In this document: one piece after another, positions 1 to 10,558 of the stretch
Numbering within the stretch: position 1 is the first letter of the stretch
Layout of the letters: every line of letters starts with the position of its first letter
NCBI GenBank assembly: GCA_032719365.1
Contig: CM064864.1
Span: 4,014,183 to 4,078,182 of the forward strand
DNA from: Prinsepia uniflora
Lineage: Eukaryota; Streptophyta; Magnoliopsida; Rosales; Rosaceae
Length of the DNA: 64,000 bases
Reading direction: 5' to 3'
Translations under genes and position numbers: made by a program
The notes under the pieces: generated by a model
Told to the model about the DNA's origin: nothing
Database searches by the model: none
Seen by the model: the letters and a program-made list of their open reading frames with translations, nothing else

Positions 1-1447
1 TTCCTCGAAACCAGCGTCAAAATGTTCGTTACACTGAGAGGATTCAAAGTCATATTGACCTCACCTTGAAACTAGGCCGTACGCGCCCTCACGCGCCACC
101 GTGAGTGGCTGCGCGTGAAACTCACGCGCCGGCTACAGTAATCGTCTTCCTCACCCGTTTGTCTGTAAAACGGGTCCTTTTGCCCGCGAACAGACCCGAC
201 TGGTTTCCTAACAATTCAACATTAATTCCTTCAATTGAACATTCACACAGCTTCGTTATAAGTCTAATTAGAGATCTGTTATCATAATTTCACCAAAACT
301 TACCTTAAATCATACCACTCGAAGACGAACATCGAAGAACACTCGAACACTGTTCATCATTCGAATTCTTTAAATTTCAATCGATTTCTTTCAATTGATG
401 CAACCAGAAGCTTCAATGGACTCAGTTAAACACTTTCCCCAACTCAATTGCATCAATCCAAGCCTCAATTCCCACGACTCAAGCTCGAACCTTGCACACT
501 GTTACCAGACTCGTTTAGAGCCAATTGGGCCTCAATTCTCTTCGTTTTTGATCTGGATCAACTCGTCACAACCTCAGGAAGCTACTTCCAAGCTCCATTT
601 CGATCCTCACGGCTCAATTCTCAACATTCGAATTTCCCCCCCAAAATTCGAAAATTCGATTCTCAGTCCCCCAGCTCTCAATCAATCCCTCGTGTTTCCC
701 AATTCAGTTCAAACTCAACAATCACTCAATTCCTTTCCCTCAAGTTCAGTAATGGAAGAGAAAATGGAGACTGAGTTTTTGGTTGTACACGGTTAAGAAA
801 ACAGAGAGGATTAATGGAAGAATTAAAAATATTAAGTTTAATTAATAATTAATAAAACACAATAATTATGCTTTCCCCAAAACATGGATCAGGTTTTAAT
901 CCCTAAATCAAGGGATGGGTGACACTTGTCACTCATCCAGATGTGTTCAATCATCAGGTACTGTTCATAATAAAATAATATTTTAATTCCGGTTCGTTCG
1001 GTTAATCGAGTCCGTTCCCGTGACCATAACTTCGTCGTCGGATCTCCGATTTCGGCATGCCGCCTGTCGTTGGATTCGTATCGACGAGACCTACGTAACG
1101 GTCTTTGGCCCTCGTCCATCGGACTTCCCGGGTCAAAAGTCAACATTTGGCCCTTTTCAGCCAAATTACCAAAATACCCCTCAACTTCCGAACGTCATAA
1201 CTTTTTCCTCGAATGTCGGAATCGAACGTGTCACCTGTCTATGAACTCGTGACGTCCCGAACTATGTCACAGTCATCGGTCAAAGTCCGTTTGACCGCCC
1301 AAACTAAAAGTCAACATTTTGCCCACACTAGGGGCAAAACGGTCATTTTGCACAATTCGTCCGATTTCACTCAACTAATCCCAGATTAGTCATTCTAAAT
1401 CATAATTAATTAATATTTAATCCCGAAACTCGAGACGGGTCGTTACA
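1..1447 (-). mobile_element. Partial long LTR (minus orientation), cut by the window edge
   Basis: Read on the minus strand this begins TGTAACGACCCGTCTCGAG at 1447, the start motif of the long LTRs that dominate the window. It carries the same ordered blocks: two GTTGACTTT-bearing U3 units (around 1020-1330), and a GCGCGTG/CACGCGC inverted repeat at 111-117 and 123-129. The far end lies outside the window. After 1447 there is no PPT-like sequence, so this looks like a separate LTR dropped into the internal region that continues at 1448; its right target copy would be TTGGA. Several short reading frames here (for example around 395-796) have no family features and are not called genes. Confidence 0.8.
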
Positions 1448-2587
1448 TTGGATGTGAAAATAGTTGTGGTGTGTTGTGTGGTTGACAAGAATTCTAAAGG
1501 GTGTAAGACCCTACGATCAGGTTCCAGGTGGATTGCTAGTTGTGGGCATGTGTGGGGCATGTGTGGATCCTAGGTGGATCTGGATTATGAGGTTGTGGAC
1601 CTTGGACGTGTTGACGATCTAGGATCGTGATGTTACCAGTCGGGTGACGTGGTAACAGACTTGAATTGTGATCGCCTTGATCAGGCTAGGTGAAGAGCTT
1701 ATCGCTCTGTCATAAATGTTTAGATATTAGAATATTTGGATTGAACTTCTGTTCGAAGTTAAACCGTACTCGAGCGAGTTGGAATGTTTATATTTGACTC
1801 GAGGTTTTGACTCGCGAATGATGGGATTGGTTTTCTTTCGAAGTCAATCAGATGTGACGTGGTAACCGTTGAGCGAGTACCCGATAGATTTGGAGTTGGT
1901 ACGCCTCGATAGTTACGAGTAAGGTTAGACGCCCATTCGGCATGACTGTGCACGCCTTGGTGAGCAAGCTTGGATTGGTACATTTTGGATGACGTATTTG
2001 GAGGTAGGTGTTGGGTTACTGGTCGGGTGACCATGGAACACAGGCTGAGGGAGTTGGTGATTAGTATGACTACTAGTGGCTTTGCGGGATGTTATCACGT
2101 CTTGACATTGCCAGCGTCATGGTTCACTGAGGGAGTTGGCAATTTGGACTTGAGTGTGATATATGTCGCAGGATTGGGCTTGCCCTGCGAGATGAGATCA
2201 TGTGGTTGATCTTACGCTACATTGAGTGAGTTGTAGTGCGAGGTGATGACACCAATTGGCTGATGATTGGCGCTTTACTAGGGTGGTAAAGCATAGTGGT
2301 GACAGTTTGGCTAGTAGCGTCAGCACAGACTGACAAGTGAGATTTGGTGACTCCTAGTGGGAGCATACGTCAGGTGAACAATTTCACTTGAGGTAGTCGA
2401 GTGTGGTTGGTCCAACGTGAGACTGTGATGGGACGTATGAGTACATATGAGTTAGTTGGTGTACGAGTGTACACAAGTATGTGGTCGGAATGTTTTCCAC
2501 GTGGTGGATATGGAACGAGGATAATTGGAAATTTCGAGGAGGATAATTGAAAATTTCGAGGACGAAATTTATTTAAGGGGGAAAGAT
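1448..2587 (+). mobile_element. Non-coding 3' internal region of a gypsy-like (LARD-type) element
   Basis: No open frame of note. It ends with the block TTTCGAGGACGAAATTTATT followed by the purine tract AAGGGGGAAAGAT, directly before an LTR start at 2588. This is the usual layout of the 3' end of plant Ty3/gypsy elements. By eye it resembles the minus strand of 42869-44385, the matching part of element E. Shared patches include a GAACTTCT-TTCGA run and a GACTCC-AGTGGGAG run. I infer a non-autonomous element whose 5' part is outside the window. Confidence 0.65.
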
Positions 2588-5500
2588 TGTAACGACCCAT
2601 CCCGAAATTCGGGATTAGATTAGTAACTAATCATGATTAACGGGACTAATCAGTGATTAGTTGGGCGAAATCGGACGAACGATGCTAAATGACTGTTTTG
2701 CCCCTAGTCGTGGGTAAAATGTTGACTTTTTATTTGGGCGGTCAAATGGACATTGTCCAATGACCGTGACGTAGTTTGGGACGTCACGAGTTCATAGACA
2801 GGTGGCACGTTCGATTCCGACGTTCGAGGTGAAAGTTATGACGTTCGGAAGTTCAAGGGCATTTTCGTAATTTGGACGAAATAAGAGAAATGTTGACTTT
2901 TTGACCGAGAGGTCCGATGGCCAAGGACCGAGGACCGTTAGGAAGATCTCGATGCCCTAAGTCCGTAGACAGGTGGCACGCATCAATCGGAGTTCGAATG
3001 ACCAAGTTACGGGTCTAGGACACTTGAGGGGCATTTTGGTAATTTGCCAAGTGAGGGCAAAATAGTAATTTCCTGCGGGGGGACTGTTTGAACCGTGAAA
3101 CAGAGGGCTGAGCACCCGTGCCGTGTGTGTTCTGAAATCCCACAATTGTTTAACCAGGTAGTGACATTGGGGAGATTTATTTATCATGTTAGTGGCATTG
3201 CGGACTGAGAGTGTGCTGGGCGTGAAGGGTGGACTGAATGGGGCAGAGCACTGGAGGTTTTGTAATGGTTTTTGGGTCTGTTTGCGGGGGACCATTTACA
3301 CAGAAGTCTGAGAGATGCTTTAGGATGCCGTGAAGGTTGAATTGATTATAGGAAGGGAGAGTGAGTCGAGAGGGCCATTTTGGAGAGGCAGAGGCTGAGG
3401 TTTGAAAGAAAACTGAGTCGGGATAACATTTGGGAAAAATTGGAGGGAAATTGGAATTCAATTTTTGAGCTAAGTGGAACCAAATTGAGACTAAGAATAG
3501 TCTTCTGGGAGCTTGTCGAACTCAACCATACAAGGATTGAAGAAAAACAACCACGGATTGGCCAAGAATGGAGGTTCCAGTTTTGGAGAAATTTCAGGCA
3601 TGTGGACGATTACCTACGGGTAAGTGTTCCTGAAATTGGTTGTGGTTTTAGGTTCGTTTAGATCATACGAAGCTCATTTTTGAGTTAATTTGAAAACTGG
3701 GCTGATTAGAGTGAGTTGCAGAGTTGGACCCGTTTGTTTGATCACGGGTGGATTGATCGATTTAGAGGTTATTGAGGGTAATTAATGAATGAGAACCTAA
3801 ATTAAAACGTAAAGGAATGATTTAGGTGGAATGAGGGGAGGAATCTAGTGAGTTTTGATAGGGATTTAACCGGGTTGTGTCGCGAGTTGAACAACCCGTA
3901 TTGCAGGCTAGTCAGGTGAGAACGATGAACTCTGCAGGGGGTACTGTAGCAGGCGCGTGAGTTTCACGCGCAACCACTCACGGCGGCGCGTGGACCCGAA
4001 TTTTGAGGTAAGTCCAACACGACTTTTATCCTATATAATGTAACGAATATTTTAGCGTTGGTTTCGAAATTATCGGACACCGTCTCGATGTTGTTTCGAG
4101 GGTCCGAAGATTTACGTTACGTTTTTAATTAACGATTAATTCCCAAAAAATTATGGGAAATTAGTATGTTGTTATTTGAGACCTTAATGACCCTGGAATG
4201 TGATTTTGAACAGGATTCGGGTTTTTTGGAAAATGCCGGAAATTACGGGAACGCATGCGGCGCGAAACCGAGCCTTAAGAACGGTGTGTGAGTGGACGTT
4301 TCTCTCAAAATTTAATGCATGCATAAATATTTCTATGATTTCTATGACTATGATTATGATCGTGATTTGTGGTGATTTCGATTTCCGTATTTTTACGTAT
4401 TTTTAATATGTTATGCGAGATTGCACGTATTTCGAGACTATGGTTTCTCGTGCGTTTGGATGATGGGTTAACGACTGATTTTACAAGAAATGTGCATATG
4501 ATGTTTTAAGAATGTTGTTTATGATTTTGAGTGTGATTCACGGTGTTGACACAATTTTCGAGAGTTCTGCGATTTTGCACGTTTTACGAGATTTTGTGTA
4601 TATTGTGATTTGATCACCGTTTGATGTTTGAATTTGGTATTTGAAATGAGATGTGTGATTTCACGGATTTAAAATGGATTTTGAAAAATGTGATTTCGGG
4701 CTTGGTGCTCGGGGCATAAAAGTAATTTTGATGAATGAGATGTCGGTTTCGGAAGTTTGAAAATGGATTCTTGGTTTGGGTTCGGGATGATGCTTCCGGA
4801 TGCCGGCTTACGAAATCATTATTGCGAATTCGAATTCGGGAATGAAAAAAGATTTAATCAACTGATTTGGTATGATTGTGCATGCCCCGTGTTTAATGAT
4901 GAGTTGGATATGTTTTGTGAAGTATGATTTGAGGATTTGAATGTGGAAATTCGGACCATGAGTCCGGTTGTGAAAAATGTGATTTCGGGATGGATGCCGC
5001 ATTATTGTGATTGACAAATGTTTTGGGTTTAAAGACCCGCTGAAAACTATTTTGGGTTTAAAGACCCGGTGCTATTGCTGGAGCACGTTTTGAGTTTAAA
5101 GACTCGGTCAATTGATGACGGGAGAGGGCCCTTAATAAGTTTAAAGACTCGTGAGTTTAAAGACTCGGTTATTATGATACGCCCGAGGCCTATTGATTAT
5201 GTTCTGAGTTTAAAGACTCGTTGAAATCCCGGGAAGGCCTGATTTAAGCGCATGGTTTTGAGTTTAAAGACTCGGGCGCACTTGATATCCAGTAAAATGA
5301 TTGGCTTGTGATTCATTGTTAATTTCTGATGTTTCCGATGTGTGGGGCGGTGGCCCGATTTTATGGTTGATGGTTTTGGATTATGTTGTGTTCTTGGGTT
5401 TGATTCATGGTTTGGGCCTGAGGCCCGGTGTTTATGATTGCGGGCTAAAACCCGATGGTTGAGAAAGGAAAAATGATTTTGAGTTTCATACGAGTTTTCC

Positions 5501-5848
5501 TTATGTTTGAAATTTGATACACGGTTTTCCTTATGTTGAAATGTAACCGATTGCGAAATGATTTTTGTATGCATGCATTAGTTTTTACGTGGAGGATAAA
5601 AACGTCTTTCTGTAACTATTTTGTAAACTGATTTATTTTGTCCACTCACACTTTTTGGTTTTTTTATTGACCCTCCAGGTCGTGGCGCGATGGTCGAGGC
5701 TGATCGAGAGGCGGAGGCATGAGTAAGCACGTGTGGCTATCCCTGGTCTGGCAAGTACTGAGGGTAACTTGGGAATTTCAGTCGTCTTGCCAGGCGGGAG
5801 CAGGACCGGGCACGGTTAACAATGCTTTTTTTGGGGGCGATCCTGTCA
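2588..5848 (+). repeat. 3' LTR (3,261 bp) of the non-coding element
   Basis: Starts TGTAACGACCCATCCCGA straight after a PPT and ends GATCCTGTCA. Internal landmarks are the GC hairpin at 3953-3959/3965-3971, GTGAGTGGAC at 4288-4297, ATGCATGCAT at 4315-4324 and 5569-5578, and GTCCACTCAC at 5640-5649. Between the RY boxes there are seven TTTAAAGAC modules (5027-5275). The 3'-end hairpin CTGGCAAG/CTTGCCAG is at 5748-5755 and 5786-5793. The 5 bp after it, TGGAT (5849-5853), would be the right target copy; the left one is outside the window. Confidence 0.8.
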
Positions 5849-6656
5849 TGGATATTTATATTATGTATATATATGTGCATATACCTTCTTTTACTTCTAT
5901 TATCTCCTCCGGGGAGGGTCGTTGGCCTGAGTGGACCCCGAAGTAGTCACGGAGCACCGACTGAGTGGAGTCACCCCCCAGTTGGGTTCCTTACTCTCAG
6001 GAAGGCTATGGTTACTATAACCTCGGGTAGGATCAGTGGTCTACGGACATTGACCTTGACTTTGAGAAGACTCGGATTGAGACCCGGGTAGTACGCTCGT
6101 AGCTTTAGATACCGTGACAGGATTGGTTGTCTGACTTATATGTATATATGATATATGAGATTTGATATGTGGTGTGCACAGGATTTGAGCAGTGGCTCGT
6201 GTATTTGGTTTCCGTATGGTTATGGTTATGGGCTGAGTCCCTTATTGGTTTCCTTATGGATTTGGGCAGTGGCCCGTACGGTCGATTTCATGGTGGTCCT
6301 TTCGACCTTGGTTTATTTCTGATTTGGGCTTAGTTCTCACATGTGGTCCATTTGGTTAAATGGTTTTCGAATGCATGCATACTTTTTAATGAAGGGTACA
6401 AATGTCTTTATGGAAACGTTTTTATAAACTTTTGTTTTGTCCACTCACAGCTTTTAATGTTTTGATTGCCCTTCAGGTTGATAGCGGATGTGGACTGTAG
6501 CAGAGATCGAGATATCACATACCTCCTCCGGATCCTGGCGTACTCTGATAGCCCGGGAGGGCAAAGGACGAAAATATCCCTTGTATGACACTTCATGTCA
6601 GACGGGAGCAGGGTCATTCCGCGTTAATCCCGGGAGGATTGGGATGGGTCCTGTCA
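5849..6656 (+). repeat. 3' portion of an older 5' LTR, interrupted by the element ending at 5848
   Basis: The sequence picks up in the middle of an LTR and closely follows the 3' third of solo LTR G (about 62750-63492). Both share CTCCTCCGGGGAGGGTCGTT and the run around ATGCATGCAT (6371-6380) and GTCCACTCAC (6439-6448). It ends GGGATGGGTCCTGTCA and is followed 3 nt later by a primer-binding site. It is therefore the end of a 5' LTR whose start was split off by the nested element to its left. Confidence 0.75.
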
Positions 6657-6659
6657 ACG

Positions 6660-6671
6660 TGGTATCAGAGC
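6660..6671 (+). other. Primer-binding site (initiator tRNA-Met type)
   Basis: TGGTATCAGAGC lies 3 nt after the LTR end at 6656. It matches the usual plant LTR-retrotransposon site complementary to the 3' end of initiator tRNA-Met. It fixes the element as plus-oriented. Confidence 0.85.
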
Positions 6672-8480
6672 GGGGTTGTCTCTATTCGAGCAACCGTGGA
6701 GCTCTTGGCGTAGTACGCAGGTCGAGGATGTGATATCTCAATGGGCTACAGTAAGGGTGGCAATTTTTGACACGACCCGATACACGACTCGAAACCCGCA
6801 CGAAATTTATCCGGGTCAACCCGCACGATTAAAATTTTGGGTCATTTTCAGGTCAACCCGTTATGACCCGTTTATTAAACGGGTGGGTTTCGGGTCAACC
6901 TGTTAACCCGTTTAATAAATGGGTAGATTTCGGGTTAACAGGTTAATCCGTATATTGGCTTATATATTGACCCATTTAATAAACGTGTCATTACCAACCC
7001 ATATATTTACCCATTTACCTACCTAAATATCTATTAAATATTATAATTTAAATAGGTTAAACATGTAAAACGGGTTAAACGGGTCAAACGGGTCATAGGT
7101 TAATTGAGTTTTGAGTATGACCTATTTATTAAATGGGTTAAACGGGTTACACGGGTCATTAACAGGTCGGGTTCGGGTTGAACATTCTTGACACGATTAT
7201 TAAACGGGTCGGATTCGGGTTGGGCATAAATGGGTAAAATAGAATACATGACACGACACGAACCCGACACGACACGACCCATTGCCACCCCTAGGCTACA
7301 GTTTGTGATCAACCTGATAGTTAGGGTGTCGGTACGATGGTTAGTAGGTTTGGATCGTGGAATGTCTTGGTTCGACACTAGATGCCGGGGTTGCCATGGT
7401 TCTGTCGTGGATGACAGTGTGGGACCCTACAGAAGGATTAACGTAATTGTACGTTAGAGTTTTGGATCGTGAGATGGTTAGTCGGGATAGTCTTCACTAT
7501 GTCGTAGGATTGATTTGACGTGTTTCGAAATCGTGACTATCCGATGGTCGGATATTGTTAAGTTAAATGGATTTGCTGCTAGGAGCAGCCAGGTTCGAGT
7601 AATCCTAGTGGGTCTGACGGTCAGATTGTACCGCAGCTGGCAGTTAGCAGTCGGGTTTGAGGAATCCTAGTTGATTGACGGTAAGATTGGATTGACGTCT
7701 TTTCGATGTCAAGACCGCGGAAACGGTCAGATTGTGGATTGTACTGCAGTTGGTAGTTTGCAGTTGGGTTCTGAGGAACTCTAGGTGTGATTTTGGAACC
7801 CTACCTTGGGTGTATGGTTCGGAAATGTTAGTTGACGAGTGGTTTGACTTGGACGACTATTCGGATTTGGATTCATTAGTCGGTCTAGTCATGTCAGCTT
7901 GTGTTGGGACTGTACTTTGCAGTCGGAGTTGTATTTATTGGTTAGACCTAGTTGGTTGTCGTGCTACCATAGTTGTGATGGATTGCTGGTACAACTAAGG
8001 TCGTTGATGACCTGGTAGACGACATTGATTGAGTCGAGTTACGACTGGTTAGAGTTTGATTTGGACAAGTTATCAGGGTTGGTACTTGTCGATGGAATCC
8101 CAGGTTTGGGATACAGAGTAGTTGGTACAGGCGGTTGATTCCGTTGGATGCGGAGTCTGGATATCGAGATGTCTGGTAGTTAGGTCTGCACGAGGTTGTG
8201 GCAGACGCTAATATCGATGGACGTAGTCGAGTCTTATCATGTTGAGTAGACTCAGGTTGTCGTGACGATTGTGACGATGAGATTGTCAGTCGTGACGATG
8301 ATATAGGGTGTGTAAGTAACGCATGTGTACGAGCAGTGATTCTGGATTCGACTCGGTTACGGTTGAGTGCGATCGCAGAATGAGACGGAGACGTTCAAGG
8401 GAAGTTTCCTTTTCTCGTATGAGTTATCAGGGTGACTGTACCCAGAGGTGTTGGATACGATGGAGGCAGAGTTAGGAGAT
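6672..8480 (+). mobile_element. Non-coding internal region of a LARD-type element (5' part)
   Basis: No frame with gag or pol features. The first few hundred bases align by eye with the minus strand below 50943 in element E. Shared patches are an ACAGGTCGAGG/GCAGGTCGAGG run followed by GATGTGATATCTCA, then ATCAACCTGATAG, then GCTGCTAGG-GCAGC. So the two elements belong to one non-coding family. A hAT-type MITE interrupts it at 6752-7293. Similarity fades towards 8480, and that right border is approximate; no 3' LTR follows. Confidence 0.6.
6752..7293. mobile_element. hAT-type MITE, 542 bp, inside the LARD internal region
   Basis: Terminal inverted repeats TAAGGGTGGCAAT (left) and ATTGCCACCCCTA (right) differ at one position. 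They are flanked by a perfect 8-bp target duplication GGCTACAG (6744-6751 and 7294-7301), diagnostic of hAT superfamily transposition. The interior is made of many variants of ACGGGTC, AAACGGGTTAA and CGACACGAC on both strands and has no transposase. The surrounding element reads through cleanly when it is removed. Confidence 0.88.
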
Positions 8481-10430
8481 ACTAATCCTTTGGCAACTAT
8501 AACTTGTGTTGTTATTAATTCCTCTACTGATAATGAAAAATTTGAGCTAGAATATTATTTGGTCGAGAGTGACATACAAAAGATTCAAGACTTTGATATA
8601 TTGTCTTGGTGAAGACGAATGAGATTAAATATCCTATTTTGCATAACATAGCACGAGACATTTTGGTTGTTTTTTTTGTCCACGGTGGTTTAATGTGTGT
8701 TTGAGACTGGTTATGGAGTGAGAGGTATGAAAATGATATTAATGAAGTATATCATGTCAATATTAAGTATCATTATTTCTTATGCAATTAGATACAGTAA
8801 ACTATTATACATAGAGCAAACGTGCACAAAGATCATTGAGTGAATTAATCCAATGATTAATAAAGCATATATCGACATAAACTTGAGTTTAAATAAAACC
8901 TAATTTGGCCATCTTAATGAACAATCCACAACTATATTGTTTTTCTTCTGTCTATATACCATAATGCTCAAGTTTAAGATATGTTTCAAGTTCACAATAA
9001 TAAGCGTGTGTCTGTGTCTATGCGTATGCACCTTGATTTCTACTTATGTGCCTATCACACATTGAGTAGGAATCCTAGGTGAATTAGGTTTGGTACCAAT
9101 AAGGTTATTAACATAACCTTCCTCAATAATGATTCTTAACAAAAGAGTTCATAATTCATATTGGACTCTATTAAGTTGTAAGTCATGACAACTGTGTAAC
9201 TTGCATTGCAAGTCATCCACTTATACTCAAATTCTAATAGATGCAAGCTCAATAACGCCTATTGAAGATTATACATTTGACGAAGATGTTGATGTGGATG
9301 TGGATATGGTAAGAACATATATAGATCTTAAATTTAATTGAGATGTTATTACCGAATAATTACAATATTAATGAAACTATATTGTTTTGAATTTTTTGTA
9401 GGCCTCTCACGGTGGCCTTGTCAACCTAAGCTAAATTTCTAGCTGACTTAAATTAGCACATAACACATACCAAAATTATCAAATGCTCATCAATCACCAA
9501 TTTCACAATTCCTTATATATGGGTGTCACCAATATCACAATTCCTTACATATGGGTGGCATTGGGGGTAAGGCATATGAAATTGAACCTATAATGTTATT
9601 GGAATAAGAGTGGAATGAACCTGAAAATATGGACATGAAGTATATATTTGGATATATAAGTGGAATGGATCACACGATTGATTATTGTTGTGCAATCTTA
9701 AATTTAGAGTTGAGAATATCAGATATTATGTGTTTAGAGTTATAATGTGCTTTGACACTTTGAGACCAGTATTCTATCAAAACAACAACAAAAATTTGTC
9801 TAAATCAAACATCAGGGGTGTAATATTATTATGATTTACAGGTTTATTATACCAATTACAAAAAATATAATGATTAGAAAATAGACAAGAATGTTTGCAG
9901 CGCACAAGGCGAGAGTCCTATCTATTATGCTATATGTAATACTATTTAGATACACAAAATTGACCATATTTAGTGACACACTTGACGTGACAATCAATGA
10001 ATGAAATGATGAATTTATTGATTGCCACATCAAGTGTGTAACTAAATACAATCAATTTAATGTGTTCAAATAACATTACTTTTCTACTATTCATTCTTCC
10101 ACGATTGTTTTTGTTTAGTTTTTATCTTATTTAAATTCGAACATCTTAGTTTTCTCTATAAAACTCAAAAAAAATAACGAAGCGAAACTTGAAAGGAAAC
10201 TCCGGCCCATTTAGGCTTCGTAGGATTCCACCCATTTAATTTGGTAGACTCCGGCCCAATAAGTATAACATTTATATAGCGATGTGGCGGCAAGGTCCCA
10301 AAGAACTCCATAGCTACAGCTAGGGGTGAAAATAGCCATTTCCGATTTCTTCAACCAAATGATGAAATGACCGATAAGGGCCTCGACATCCAAATTCCAT
10401 TGCCTATTTTTTTTCGTTTGACAATGTACC
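8481..10430. other. Gene-free AT-rich stretch upstream of the helicase gene
   Basis: About 1.95 kb with no supported coding frame, RNA gene or element ends. The boundary with the retroelement remnant on its left is gradual. An 81-bp stretch around 9480-9560 contains two near copies of CAATTTCACAATTCCTTA/ATATCACAATTCCTTACATA. The only frame of any length (9836-10051, minus) has no family features. Confidence 0.6.
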
Positions 10431-10558
10431 CTACTTTCCCTCTCTATATCAACTCTGTCAGACTCACTTCTCCCTCCATGATCTTTTCCTCCGCTGAAAA
10501 ACCCTAAAAATATTGTAATAAAATTGAAAATTGAATTGAAAACATCGCAGTACGATCA
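10431..10558 (+). promoter_or_regulatory. Likely core promoter and 5' leader of the helicase gene
   Basis: A pyrimidine-rich run (CCCTACTTTCCCTCTC) leads into a TATA-like CTATATC at 10444-10450. The transcription start would then lie near 10475. A 9-codon upstream ORF (10478-10507, ATG to TAA, in the same frame as the main ORF but closed before it) sits in the leader. The main ATG at 10559 is followed by a second in-frame ATG three codons later. Assignment is by motif only. Confidence 0.45.
10478..10507 (+). other. Nine-codon upstream ORF in the helicase leader
   Basis: ATG at 10478 in context CTCCATGA, closed by TAA at 10505-10507 and 51 bp before the main start at 10559. It would encode MIFSSAEKP. 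If transcription starts upstream of it, it could reduce main-frame initiation; that is inference. Confidence 0.4.

Noticed and set aside
395..796. 133-codon frame as a gene
   Set aside because: It lies inside a long LTR, overlaps another frame of similar size, has no domain, and equivalent LTR positions elsewhere are not open.
5785..5946. Small coding exon near the LTR end
   Set aside because: The run of GT and AG sites around CCCTCCAGG is shared by all the LTRs, but there is no coding sequence to splice to.
6752..7293. Satellite or telomere-like repeat
   Set aside because: The CGGGTC motif is irregular and on both strands, and the block has TIRs and an 8-bp duplication, so it is a MITE.
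8481..10430. A second protein-coding gene upstream of the helicase
   Set aside because: No frame shows domain features, plausible exons or codon structure.
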